Below are positions 22,016-33,700 of a DNA stretch of 64,000 nt, one piece after another. Origin of the DNA: Macrophomina tecta (taxonomy: Eukaryota > Ascomycota > Dothideomycetes > Botryosphaeriales > Botryosphaeriaceae); contig JAKSGN010000022.1 of the NCBI GenBank assembly GCA_024180945.1, forward strand, positions 868,001 through 932,000, read 5' to 3'. Under the pieces are notes generated by a model. That model had not been told where the DNA came from. It saw nothing but the letters and a program-made list of their open reading frames with translations, and did no database searches. The position numbers were made by a program, and so were the translations under genes. Position 1 is the stretch's first letter. Every line of letters begins with the position of its first letter.

Positions 22016-23772
22016 CACTCGTCGCCATATTTTTGGACACCAGAGCGACAAAGCTTAGTAAGGTAAGACCGTTGGAGTATATATTGACGAGAAGGGAATC
22101 GTGAGACTTAGATGATTAGGTAGTTGTTGCAACACGGAATCGCGACTATAGAGCTCGAATATAACGCTGATGCTGGGATGCTTGCTGCCTATTTTGATTA
22201 CCTAGACGAGCTTATTTTAGGACTGGCCGGCTCGGAAGGCTTACTATGTTCTGAATTTAATGGATAGTAAGATTATTGCCTTTGCCGGAGAATAAGCCAG
22301 CTGATGTAAGAATGCCTGACGGTCCTAAGCTCCTCCGAGAAAGCATTTGAGTTTGTCGCCTGGCATTCCATGTTACATGCCCCTTCTGAATCATGGTTAC
22401 AAACCCTTTGGCGCAGGAAGTGGCATAATAGACGTGGGTGCAGTTTTTCGTGATGCCCGACGCTTTGCGAACCAGCAGCTCTCAACCACCTTAGAAAAAA
22501 ACGGTTCAACCCTAGATTCCACACAGCAACACACTAAACCCCTTTCTGCAAAACATGTAGCCTTCTCATGTCACTCGGAATCCAACGAAAGCCTCATAAT
22601 ATAATAAATCGGCAGTCTGCACACATATCTGCTGTTTACCACGCTCCAGGACTAAGTTCCAAAGACAACTTCTATGCAGCCAACACCCGTTGCAAGAAAC
22701 CCCTCAAGCACCAAATGATTGGGAGTGAAGATGCATTTCTGTACCGCCGGCGAGAACGAAACACAGTGTCGAAATTGGTTAGCACCAGCTGCGCCACGCA
22801 GACAATGCCGCAGTTAGGCAGGCGTTCGATGCTGGAAAAGCATGAGAATCACCAGGAACTTTGATTATCATGGTGTCTTCCTTTCTCACCGTGGATAGTG
22901 TCCCATGCACGTCATGAACCACGAGGGAATCGCCGCTGAGATCGACCGGCGCTGACTCTGCGGGGCCGCACAAAACGACAAAACGACAAATTGCCCGGCG
23001 TGTGCAAAGAACTCAGTAAGTCTCGACACCGCATTATAATTTGGTGTCATTACGCTCCATTCGGTTGTTTCTCACCTCAAAAAGCCCGCCATTCCACCAT
23101 CGCTCGGCCACGGCGGGTATATGTGAGGCGCTCAGGGAAGACGACTATCGGAAAGTGGCATGAAGTGTCAACTATTGCGACTGTAAGCAGATAATGAGCT
23201 GGCATTGTAAGTTGTTCGGAGCTGAGAGATGCTATGCTAATGACGACGTCGGTATTGTTCCACATTTATCATAAACCATTCCCGCTCGTTGGCGCCATCC
23301 AACCACTGCTCTCCAGCGAGAGGACGAACCATTCTCACTTCTCTGCCTGAGGATGCTTTCATCAAAACACTCGTCAATCTCCTTGACATTCCGAGACAGT
23401 TCTCTATCCGCGCCGCAATACCACCGCCGCCGCCCGCTTTGCGCTGCCTGTTGGCGACGCTAAACCCGAATAGGAAACCGGCGGGCCGCTCGTGCATGAA
23501 GCGTCGGCGCCGCTACGAGCCTCACACCCTCATCCCCCGGTATTCTACGCCCCAAAGTAGCAATTTTTCGGGGCCATGCTGACCACTGTCGGCGACAACA
23601 TCGGCGACGCACGGGAAGCGGCGGCCACGAGCAGGCCGGGAGTGTATATAAAGAACGCCCAGTCCCTCCAGGGAAAAAACATCAAACAACAAACACAAAG
23701 CTCCTCAAGCAGACTTCTTAGATCATCAATTCAATCTCTTTTAAGACAATCTCTCCTACCATCCAATACAAG
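22016..23772. promoter_or_regulatory. Intergenic region; TATA box before the SDR gene
   Basis: 1.75 kb with no credible gene. Near its right end a GTGTATATAAAG box (about 23643-23652) sits about 120 bp before the SDR ATG, followed by an A/C-rich leader. The rest (22100-23500) shows only short random frames. Confidence 0.5.
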
Positions 23773-24567
23773 ATGTCCGTCCCCAAGCTCTCCACCCAAA
23801 CCGTCCTCGTCATCGGCGGCACGTCTGGCATCGGCCTCGCCGTCGCCTCTGAAGCTCTCTCGCAATCCGCCTCGCACGTCACCATCGCAGGCTCGAACCC
23901 CTCGCGCCTCTCCAACGCGCTCGCCACCCTGCGCACCGCCCACCCCTCGGCCGCGGCGGCCAACCGCATTACGGGGTACGTGTGCGACCTCTCCCAGCCA
24001 TCCGTCCTCGAAGCGAACCTCAAAGCGCTCCTCGACGCGACGACGGCGTCCAACGGGACGGGCAAGATCGATCACGTCGTCAACACAGCGGGCGATGCGC
24101 TTGGATTGACTCCGCTCGCCGACCTGACTGTTGAGTCTATCCAAGCCGCCGGTGTGGTGCGCTTCCTCGCGCCGCTGATACTGGCGAAGCTGCTGCCGGC
24201 TTACATCGCCGCGGGGCCGACCTCGTCGCTGACGCTGACGGGCGGCGTGAACGCGGCGCGACCATCGCCGGGCTGGACGGTGCCGGCGGCGTACGGGAAC
24301 GCGCTGCTGGGCATCGCGCGCGGCGTGGCGGTCGACCTGAAACCGCTGCGGGTCAACGTGGTGGCGCCGGGTGCCGTTGAAACGCCACTGTGGAACAGTC
24401 TGCCGGAAGAAGGGCGCGAGGACGTGAAGAGGCGGTTTGCGGAGAGGACAACAGTGGGAAGGCTCGGGCGGCCCGAGGACGTGGCGGAGGCGTATTTGTA
24501 TTTGATGAAGGATTATTTTGTGACAGGGACGCTGATCGCGTCGGATGGCGGCACACTGTTGGTATGA
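23773..24567 (+). CDS. Short-chain dehydrogenase/reductase with atypical catalytic residues
   Basis: Intronless, 264 aa, cytosolic NAD(P)(H)-dependent SDR fold. The Rossmann glycine motif GGTSGIG is at residues 15-21. The usual NNAG is read as NTAGD near residue 105. The C-terminal part RVNVVAPGAVETPLW and GRLGRPEDVAEAYLYLM with ASDGG is typical of classical SDRs. The catalytic Tyr is present (Y174 in AAYGNALLG), but the Lys expected four residues later is Leu178, and the catalytic Ser position in LTLTGGVN lacks Ser. Related fungal proteins show similar loss, so catalysis may differ or be absent. The gene has high GC codon use and a TATA box upstream, and converges with a Zn2Cys6 regulator gene that might control it (inference). 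Confidence 0.88.
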   Translation: MSVPKLSTQTVLVIGGTSGIGLAVASEALSQSASHVTIAGSNPSRLSNALATLRTAHPSAAAANRITGYVCDLSQPSVLEANLKALLDATTASNGTGKIDHVVNTAGDALGLTPLADLTVESIQAAGVVRFLAPLILAKLLPAYIAAGPTSSLTLTGGVNAARPSPGWTVPAAYGNALLGIARGVAVDLKPLRVNVVAPGAVETPLWNSLPEEGREDVKRRFAERTTVGRLGRPEDVAEAYLYLMKDYFVTGTLIASDGGTLLV

Positions 24568-25011
24568 GGTCGCCTCTTGCAAGTGTACGGAGATAGTACT
24601 AGGGATAAGAGGTTAGGTGAAAAGATTCAGGAGTCAAATAAAGGCCTGGTTATTTCATCATGCTTTCCATTACCTTTCATCCCATCGCCCCCGGGAGACA
24701 ACTTACGAGGGCTTGGCAGCGTATATTTAACCCGGTTTCAACTGGAAAAGACGGCAAATCCCACACGATCCTACAGAGCGAAAAATCTAGTTCCTAGTGG
24801 TAGCGTCAGGGTGCTGGATTAAGAATACAGTTTTGCCATTTTGCTTTGCTGTCCGTGCGGACAGAAGAGCAAGCCCGAAGCCAACGACACCATGGCAGAC
24901 ATCAGACGGAGTAGATCTCTGTTAGATTCCAACGCCTGCGCTATCCTCTTTGGATATAACGGGGCTTGCCAGCGTTTGTGAGCCCAAGAGCGGTTCCTGA
25001 GATCAGTGCCT
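24568..25011. other. Short convergent intergenic region
   Basis: Between the SDR gene and the 3' end of the Zn2Cys6 gene. No gene or clear terminator element is seen. Confidence 0.5.
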
Positions 25012-27179
25012 TTATTGGCAAAATGCTGCTGTCAATCTCTCGAAAGTAGCCTGTGGGGTGTCTCCGGACCAGTAGCCGCATTTTTGGAGCATTCCATTTG
25101 CACCTCGCGCTCGCATTTCGCGCACGTCTTCAGGAGTTTGACTGAGTTCGAAGTGTACTCCCTTCCTGTACTTCGCTCCCAGTGTGGGGTAGACCTCTCC
25201 AATTCGGTCGAACAGCAGTAGTAGCAATTCGATACTCGTTTTTGTCTCCTTGTTCTTCGTTTCGCGATAATCAAAACACAGGATCCTGGCGCAACCATAG
25301 AGAGAGCTGACTGCAAGTGGATTAATTGCAGCGCTGACGGAGAACTTGGTGCAGTCCTGGACAAGACGAACCATCTTGCGGGCTGCTGAGACACAATACT
25401 CAAAGCTTGTGGAGCTGTCTGGCTTAGAGCCATCTGTTGGTGGGGAGAGCGGTAGCTGGACTTCGGAGCTTTCGGGCCGGTGATGAAGGAGAATAACAAT
25501 CGTACTCAGGATTGCATTTAGCCAGATTACATGAAATACATCCTCAGCAGAAGATGACCTCAGCGCAGTGGCAGTTCGTGGAAGACTGAGCGTGAATCGG
25601 CTGAGTTCCGTGTCCAGATGTTGAAATTCCCGGAAATGCTCTTCTGGATCTGAAGAGGCCTCGAACGAATGGATATGTTCGGTAGCACGACCCAAAAGGA
25701 GATACGCTTTTAGTATGGTCTGATAAAGCGTGCACGTGCCATCCTCTGGTTTTGCCATGGTCATTTTTCGCAGGTTGCGGCTAAAGGGTACGGAACTGTT
25801 CAGCGAGGCTGTCTAGAAGCAAGGTCAGAGAATTAGTATTTATGCGGACTACTCATGCTTACTTGATCGTCACTAGCCTGAAATACGCTGTCAGGAAGCG
25901 GAAGGTTGACCATGAACTGCCGATCATCAATTGCATGCGGCCAACCGGCTGGAAACGCCATCCCTCGATCCAGAACAAATAGTGTCCATATAGTTCTTCT
26001 ACGCTCCTCTATATCGAGTTCGGATTTCGACTCTGAATTCTTGCCAACTTTGTGCTGCTCACCATCAATCCGGTTCAGCCCGAGGGTGACAGCCTGACGC
26101 CACGATGTTCCAATGTAGAGCCAGGATAGATGGTAATTTCCTGTAGTCCATGCAAGCATACAAATGCATAGGCTAGCCTGAACTCCCCGCAGGGACGGAT
26201 ACTTCTTTTCCTTTAAGTCCTCACAGAGTGATTTTGCTCTTGTAAACCATTGCGGCTGACGAGCGCGTACGTAAGGATCATCATGTGATGCGGCAGCAAG
26301 AGCAATTACCGCAAAAAGAAGAGCAGCACTCTCACGGTCTAGACTCGAACGATCAAGGCTCGTAATAGTGCTCAAGTACCGAGATTTATGGAGAAATGGC
26401 AAGAAAATATGATGTTGATCGAAAAAGACATGCAAGAGGTCCAAGAGCAAACTGTCCTGTGGCAGACCGTCGTTTGTCCGAGTCGAGAATTCAGTGTTAT
26501 TATCTTCACCGGAAGAGAGGTCATACTTCTGTCCAGTGAGCGCAACATCTACGGTTGCAGTTTGGACGGAATTGTCGATTAGCTCCGTAATGGCAGGCGG
26601 TGCCAGATCTGTGGCATATGCTCTCGAATCAGGTACCACCAGGGGCAGCTCTGGAAAGACGTCCGCGGAAGCGCTTGCATCCAGTCCTTGGAATAGATCC
26701 GGTCCTAGAGCGTCATGTGCACCTTCTTGACTAGCCGGCCACAAGGTTCCGCTAGCTTGGCCAATGTTTTGCGTAGAAAGTTCGCCGATAGCTGAAAGGT
26801 TTGCTTCTACGCCAAAGCCCCATTCCAGCGGTCCATTCAGCACATTGTTTTCGCTATATCCGCTGGGGAAAGCGACTCCGAGCGTTCTCTTGACAGCTTG
26901 AGTCCGATTTGTGTAATCACATGCTATGCCCCACTTCCGGCAATTCGAGCATGACGGACGAGAAGCCTGGTGGGCAAATATTGTTAATTTTCTGACTAGT
27001 CCTGTGCATGCGAGACGGCTCGGCCAGGAGCGATGTAAACGAAATGAGATGAGGATGGACAGCCAATGGGCAAAGCGCTCAAGGCGGGGAGGGCGTTAAC
27101 CTACGTCACATCGTTTCTTCCGTGACCTGCAGCCACTGCACGGTTGCTTTCGCTGCGACGCGGTTGTGACAGGTGGCAT
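25012..27179 (-). CDS. Zn2Cys6 transcription factor with fungal-specific TF domain
   Basis: Nuclear DNA-binding regulator. Minus-strand exons 27179-27105, 26966-25863 and 25812-25012 give 659 aa. The first intron splits the zinc cluster exactly after CSGCRSRKKRCD; joining it to SRPSCSNCRKWGIAC gives a perfect C-x2-C-x6-C-x6-C-x2-C-x6-C (C14, C17, C24, C31, C34, C41). The middle homology region is clear: LLHVFFDQHHIFLPFLHKSR, LAWTTGNYHLSWLYIGTSWR, QAVTLGLNRIDGE, and EERRRTIWTLFVLDRGMAF, the last being a hallmark of the Fungal_trans domain. The gene looks intact. Its target is unknown; the convergent SDR is the nearest candidate. A single-frame reading would miss the zinc cluster because it lies in a 25-codon first exon. 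Confidence 0.92.
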
Positions 27180-27673
27180 GGCCGTGGCAGAGGAGGTGGA
27201 TAGGAGAAAGGTGGAAGGAAATGCTGGCTGCGCGAAACTTGAGAGGGAAGGTCAGCAGCGGGCGGAATCGGGATCTGTCAAAGATTCTTCCGCTTCGGTT
27301 ACAGCGACGGGCATCCGCGCTGCACTGACATGCACGTGAGGCGGATTGAGTTAAATGGCTCTCGCTCACACAAGTTTCTCCGCCTCGTGCGAGGCTCCCC
27401 TGCCTGGTCTCATTCGCGTGGAACTTGCAAGGCGACCGGCGAGGTTTCATCGACGGGGGGCTGTGGTGTAATTGGGCCAAGTCATCATGGGACAGCGCTT
27501 ATGCATTTGCGTGTCGGGGGTAGATATCTGCCAGGCCATTCTTCATGGGCCTGCGCGAAAACAATGCTCATGCAGTGGATCAGCCATTTGATGCACACAA
27601 TCGAAGAAATCCGTGGCCTGACAGTTCGCCTCGATTTTAATTCTCATCTTACGTGGAGTCTTCGGGCACTCCT
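27180..27673. other. Intergenic, promoter side of the Zn2Cys6 gene
   Basis: About 0.5 kb between the start of the regulator gene and the 3' end of CAP2. No gene seen. Confidence 0.5.
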
Positions 27674-28870
27674 CTACCGACCGCCGCCCATGCTACTGAT
27701 CATCTCCTTGTGGGTGGCCCTGTCACGGTTCGTTTCGCTCAAGGGAGCAATGCCTGAAACGGAAATGTAAGCCGGGATGCAGGCGCAAGAGAGCGAAAGA
27801 AACTTACTACGCAGGTCGCCAACAACATCCTTTGCCTTGCCAAAGTACACTTCCTCTATTTGACGTCAGCGAATGGTCCGTTGCATTGGGCTCATTTGAG
27901 GAAATCACTTACGCAGTAGGTTGCGCATCTTAAGTTCCATTTCCTCCACCATCTTGCCAATGTTGGCGACGTGCGAAGTGTCGTCGTCCACGGGCATGTC
28001 CTGCTCCACCTGTCGGACCATGTTACCACTGAGATCCAGCGAGCCAAGGTCGTTGCCACCGGTGCCGAGGTTCAGGATGACGGTACTGGTCAACTTGTAG
28101 TGTGCGGTACGGGCACGGTCGAGCGCTTCGAAGACGTGTATGCTGTCCCAGCCGCCGGTGGTCTTGCTTGATGGTGAGACGCCTACAAGAGCATGTTAGC
28201 AGATGGCCGCCTCGGGAAAGATCAAAGGAGCTCCACACTGCTGTCCAAAGCACGACAGCGGGGATTGTCCGACGTACCTTTCTTCAACAGCACGCAGCCT
28301 GCAAAGCCATCCTCCATATCCCAAAGGTAAACGCTCGAGATACCACCCTCGTAGTACCTACACATTAATCAATGTCAGCCTTCATCCCTTCTTGCATTCC
28401 CCATGCATGCCCCCCGTCGTCCCGCAGCGGAAGGCTGTCTCCCAGTGCAGCATCCAAGGCCGACTCACAGCTCCCGGTAGACGTCGAAGGCCTCGTTCGC
28501 CTTAATTTCCATCTTCCTCACACGCTCGCTGGGCACGACGGCATCGCCGTCCTCCAGCGGCGGCTCGAACTCGTTGCTCCACGGACTCCTCCAGCTGTCA
28601 CCATCGCGGTTGTAGTCGCAGCACAGGAAATCGCGCTTCGTCTTGCTGCAGCGCTTCACGGCGAGAGGCACATCGACGGACTCGAGCAAGTCTTCGGTGA
28701 GAGAGGGGGCGAGCTGGCAGAGGCGGTCGACATTCTTGGCCGTGTCCTTGGGGTTCAGGCGGCGGAGAAGGTCCCTGCCGGCGGGGTTAGTTGGTCGGGT
28801 TGCGCAGATTTCAAGGACGGTTGACGGGCAGCACTGACAGGGCGCTATCGAATGGGTCGGCGGAAGACAT
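27674..28870 (-). CDS. CAP2: F-actin-capping protein subunit beta
   Basis: Beta subunit of the heterodimer that caps actin filament barbed ends, acting in cortical patches. Six minus-strand exons: 28870-28839, 28774-28469, 28357-28278, 28182-27913, 27855-27811 and 27753-27674, giving 270 aa, the usual length. Conserved blocks are [111 protein letters not shown] and [15 protein letters not shown]. The C-terminus ends [14 protein letters not shown]. Several exons are very small (11 codons, 15 codons), a strongly split structure for a fungal gene. Confidence 0.95.
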
Positions 28871-29379
28871 GGTGGAGGAATCTGCGACGGTGAAGGCTGT
28901 AGCGGGGTGCTGGTGTTGTCGTGGTGCGGGACGCCCGTGGTGAGCTCGCATGGGGGGGCTGTTGGTGCCGATCACTGCCGCATCAGGCCATGGAGAAACA
29001 GCTCGAGCTTCCGCAACTCTCTCCCGTGCGCCGTCTCTACGGGCAGCCAGGAATTGGGCAAGCACGCTCTTCTCGTCAAACATTACGCCAAAGCCGTTTT
29101 TCTTTTCGGGTGGAATGCAACATCCAACGCAATATTGATCTTCACATATTCGCACAGTATGCCATCCCACGACATCAGGAAGACATGGAGAGTGATTTGA
29201 TTCAGCATTGATTAACAAGTACGCGTGTAACGAGTAGTGGGTATGCCGCGTTACTACAATTAAGACACAAGAATTAAGAGCACTGCCTTTTTTCCCAATT
29301 TCCTTCGTCCCCATTGTCGTTGTCCATTCAGTTCGTCCATGCCCACCGACATGATGCTCCGATGCGCGCCGTTAGACCC
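28871..29379. other. Intergenic, CAP2 promoter side
   Basis: About 0.5 kb between the CAP2 start and the 3' end of the GPI-protein gene. No coding signal. Confidence 0.5.
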
Positions 29380-30016
29380 TTACAGGGCAAGAGCGGCAAT
29401 GAAGATACCAGCAGCACCGGCGGCAGAGAGGCCGAGCTGGATGTTGCTGCTGGCGGCACCCTCAGACGAAGTTGACGAAGCAGCACTGCCACTTGCGGTC
29501 GAAGAGCCTGTTGATTCTGCGTTAGCAACCTTGCAAGGCAAACGATTGACAGAGTGTGGGCTTACCAGTCTCAGAAGCGGTACCCGAAGCGGAGGAACCA
29601 GAAGAGCCAGAAGAGCCAGAGGAGCCGGAGCTGGAGCTAGAGCCAGTGCCGGTAGCGGTGGCCGGGGCAGAGGCGGCAGTGTTGCTGCCAGCGCCGGCGG
29701 TGGCGTGAGAGGTGCCAATGGGGAAGTAGGACGAGATGCAGGCCTGCTCGCAGTTGGCGTAGGCAGTGGCAGCAGCGGGAGAGCCGTCGCCCTGGTCGCA
29801 CTTGGCCATGCATTCGGTGGTGTCGTTGGCCTGGCTCTCGTTGGGGTGGGCAACACCGACGCACTGAGCAGCGCAGGTGACGTCGCCAGACTCGCAGGTG
29901 GCCAGGCAGGAGGCAGTAGGCGACAGCGAAGTGCTGGTGGAGGTGACGCTGTCAGAGGACTGGGCAGTGGCCAGGACGGCGCAGAGGCCGGTGACAACGG
30001 TGGCAGTGAAGCGCAT
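29380..30016 (-). CDS. GPI-anchored Ser-rich, eight-cysteine cell-surface protein
   Basis: Minus-strand exons 30016-29566 and 29507-29380 give 192 aa. The signal peptide (MRFTATVVTGLCAVLATAQS) is followed by an eight-cysteine domain running from SCLATCESGDVTCAAQC to ANCEQACISSYF, with an N-glycosylation site (NDTT). A Ser/Thr/Ala/Gly-rich stalk with SGSSGSSGSSGS repeats follows. The C-terminus is a short hydrophobic segment (GLSAAGAAGIFIAALAL) after a small-residue omega site, as expected for GPI attachment. The cysteine spacing is not that of CFEM. This is a common fungal GPI-anchored serine-rich family of unknown role, probably in the wall or plasma membrane. Confidence 0.88.
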
Positions 30017-30706
30017 GGTGGATGTGATTAAGCAGCCGGATGATCGACGAATGCTTGGAGTAGCTTATGCGGCGATGTTTGGGTGATGGAGCAAAGCGAG
30101 CGTCGACAGAAAGTTTAAAGCGAAGGACGGTGCAGGCAGAGCGACAGCAGCGACGGCCGGGCGGCGGCAGTAATTAAATAGGAGAAGGCGCGTGAGGGCA
30201 GGATTGGCGCGGCGGAAAATCTGGGGTTAGCTATTATTATGCGTTGGGCAACACCCTGTTTCTCGCAGATTCCGGGCTAGGCCCGTATTCATTTCAAACT
30301 GGCATGGTTCGCGCCTAGCGCCTCTCGGCGTCCGGCTGATCTGACCACCCAGCGTCGCTGCTCCCACGACGCGTCCTGCACCCAGAACGCGCCCAACAAC
30401 GCGCCCTCGCCAAGTCAGCTGCCGCCTGCTGTGCTCCCTCGCCCCAAGACGCCCTCTCGCCTCTCCGCCCACGCGCACTCCGTCGCCAGCAAAGGCTGCT
30501 GCGAAACGACCGCGCCGCCACCTCGACCATGTGCCAAGCTGTTTTGAACATGCGGTGAAACACTGTTGGCCTGAGGCGTTTAATGACTCGCCACGCCAGG
30601 CAGGCGCCACCAACGACATCAATCCACCGCCGAACCCTCACGTTTGATCTTCGCTTTCTGCTTGCTATAGCATCCGTGCGGCATCACTGCACTTGCGGTG
30701 ACCGTA
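30017..30706. promoter_or_regulatory. Divergent promoter region, GPI protein / MPH1
   Basis: 690 bp between two divergent starts. The MPH1-proximal 350 bp are GC-rich. No gene seen. Confidence 0.5.
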
Positions 30707-33700
30707 ATGCCCCCCAGGAAGAAGCGCACCTTTACCGTGCTCGACAGCAGTGACCGCGAGAACGGCCCGCCAGAGCCAGAGCCCGAGCCAAAGCTACCAA
30801 AGAAGCGCAAGGCCAATGCGCGAAAATCCGTCGACCGCCAGGATCCGGACAATCCGCCGCCAAAGCAGCCCAGAGGCAGACTGCGAAAGAGTATTCTGAC
30901 CGAGGATGGTGCGGAGCCCACGCCAAAGAAGCCCAAGAGGCAGGCCCGGAAGCCCATCGACGTGGAGGACGAGGACGAGGATCTACCCGGGAAGCCGTTG
31001 AAGAAGCAAAAGAACAAGACCTACGAGCCTGCTGAGGGCGACCTGGGAGAGATTTATCTTACACAACTTCCCCAAGATGAGCCCAGCCCACCGTGGAAAA
31101 TTCGGGGCCCCATTTGGCAGAAGCAAAAGGATAAGCAGCCGCCTCCAAAAGCTCCTGTCTTTAACAAACCTCCCACTCCGCCTCCACCTGTGCCTGTGCC
31201 TCAAACAGCTCCGAGCTTTCGTTCCACAGTTGTCACTCGGCTTCTAAATAGATCCCAACCCTCCCCGGAACCGCCGCAAAGTCCGGCGCGGGAGGATGCG
31301 CAGACCGCGAGAAACCCTGCGCCATATACTGAACCTCGACAACAAGAGGCTACAAACCCGGCTCCATTCTACAGCTCGCCCTTCAGCTCGCCGATTGATC
31401 GTCAGAACCAGTCACCTCGGAGAAGCTCTACTGCCGGTTCTCCGGTCCGTAAGACAGACTTCCAACTTACTCGTTCTGGACCGTGCAGTTCCCACGATCG
31501 CAGAGTCGATGCTCACGCTCCTGCTCGTCTTCAACAGGCGCGAGCTGTGATAGGCGCGGAGCTGGACTCTGCTGAATTTTCGAGCTCCCCACCGAGCCTT
31601 CCCAGCGCCGACAACGCCGCGACAGAGACTCGGAATCATTTGCCAACTAAAGCAAGCTCACTATATCCTCCTGGAGCCTCTAAAGGCTACACTGGCTTAT
31701 CAGCAGTCGACCCACATTGTATCCGTGGTCTTGCTCCCAATCCTCCGAGACCTGGCCCAGATAGTGATGAGTTTGATGATGATGATTTCGATGACATTGA
31801 CGAATCCCTTCTTCAGCGTCTGGTGTCTCAAGGGCCCAGTGGTCCAAGTCGGCCTGGTCAACGTAGTATCAATGGCTCATCCACAAAGTGAGTTTCTCAG
31901 TCATCGTGTCGACCTCGGCTGACAAATATACAGCAATGGTAAAGCTCGCGAAGTTGCGCCCGAACTTCTCGATCTGCCCTCAGACGCATTCTCTTTGTCA
32001 TCCATGGGTTCCCCGGAGCTACAACGGTCAGCGAAAGCTCAAAACGAGGCCATTATAATATCTTCTCAGGATAACGGGTCTTCCAGTCGAGCGCAGAGAG
32101 TAGCCGCTCCCCTTAATGGCCTCAGACAGACGACGCTCTTTGGTGGTCCTACCGCCGTCCCTCCTTCACAAGTCAACAAGCGCCAAAATTGGCCGATGGC
32201 CAACAAGGAGGAGCCACTGACGCACCACAAGATCGACCGGGAAGCAATGAAGACTTGGGTATATCCCACGAATCTCGGGAATATACGTGACTATCAATTC
32301 AATATTGTTCACCGCGGGCTGTTCCATAATCTCTTGGTCGCGCTGCCGACTGGTCTGGGAAAAACCTTCATCGCAGCGACGATAATGCTGAACTTCTGGC
32401 GCTGGACCACTGAGGCGCAAATTGTTTTTGTTGCGCCCACGAAACCGCTCGTAGCACAACAAGTTGAGGCTTGCCTGGGCATCGCTGGTATCCGCCGTTC
32501 GCAAACCACGATGCTCACAGGTGAAGTCAGTCCAGGCCTTCGAGCGGAAGAGTGGAAGACCAAGCGCATTTTCTTCATGACTCCTCAGACCATGATTAAC
32601 GATCTGAAAAGAGGCTACTGCGATCCGAAGAACATTGTACTTCTTGTTGTTGACGAAGCGCATAGGGCGACAGGTGCTTACGCCTATGTTGAAATAGTTA
32701 AGTTCATCAGGCGGTTCAACCAAAGCTTCCGAGTCCTGGCGCTCACGGCAACACCAGGAGGTGACGTTGAGGCAGTGCAAAAAGTTATTGACGGCTTAGA
32801 GATCTCCAAAGTTGAAATCCGGATGGAAAACTCCATGGACATTAAGCCTTTTGTCCACAAGCGCGAGGTCGAGCGGAAGGTGCTGAGAGACAACAAGGAT
32901 TTGCTCGTGGCGAAAGACCTACTCTCGAAAGCCATACGGCCGGTCTTGGAAAGGTTGAATCAACAGAATGCGTTCTGGTCAAAGGATCCCATGAATCTCA
33001 GTCTGTATGGCCTCAACCAGGGAAGATCGAGCTGGATGAGATCGGACGCGGGTAGGAACGCATCACATCCCGTAAGAGGAATGGTCAACGCTATGTTCGA
33101 AGCCCTCATGGGCTTTGGGCGAGGAATCGATGTACTCAAATATCATGGGATCCGCCCGTTCTACCGGATTCTTTGTGACTATAAGACTGAGGCAACGACC
33201 AAATGGAAGAAGGAGATAACCAACAACCCCAACTTTGAGAATTTGCTGAACCTCCTTCGAGAATGGACCGCGAAATCGGACTATATTGGCCACCCCAAAC
33301 TCGAGTATCTCCGCGAATACGTTCTCAACCATTTTCTGGATGCGGAAGAAGGCTCGGATGCGTCCCAGACCAAGGTCATGGTTTTCGCGCACTGGAGAGA
33401 TAGCGCTGAGGACATTGTTCGGGTCCTCAAGCTGAATGGGCCCATGATTCGGCCACACGTATTCGTTGGCCAGGCTGCCACGAAAACATCCGAAGCCATG
33501 GATCAGAAGCGTCAAGAGGAAGTGGTGAAGCAATTTAAAGCAGGGGTCTACAACACCCTTGTCGCAACATCTATTGGTGAGGAAGGTCTCGACATCGGAG
33601 AGGTGGATCTCATCGTTTGTTACGACCAGAAGGCCTCGCCCATTCGAATGTTACAGCGTATGGGCCGCACCGGTCGAAAGAGGCGTGGGAAAATCCTGTT

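Noticed and set aside
22273..22973. Several small open frames in the SDR upstream region
   Set aside because: Short, on both strands, no domain and no consistent splice model.
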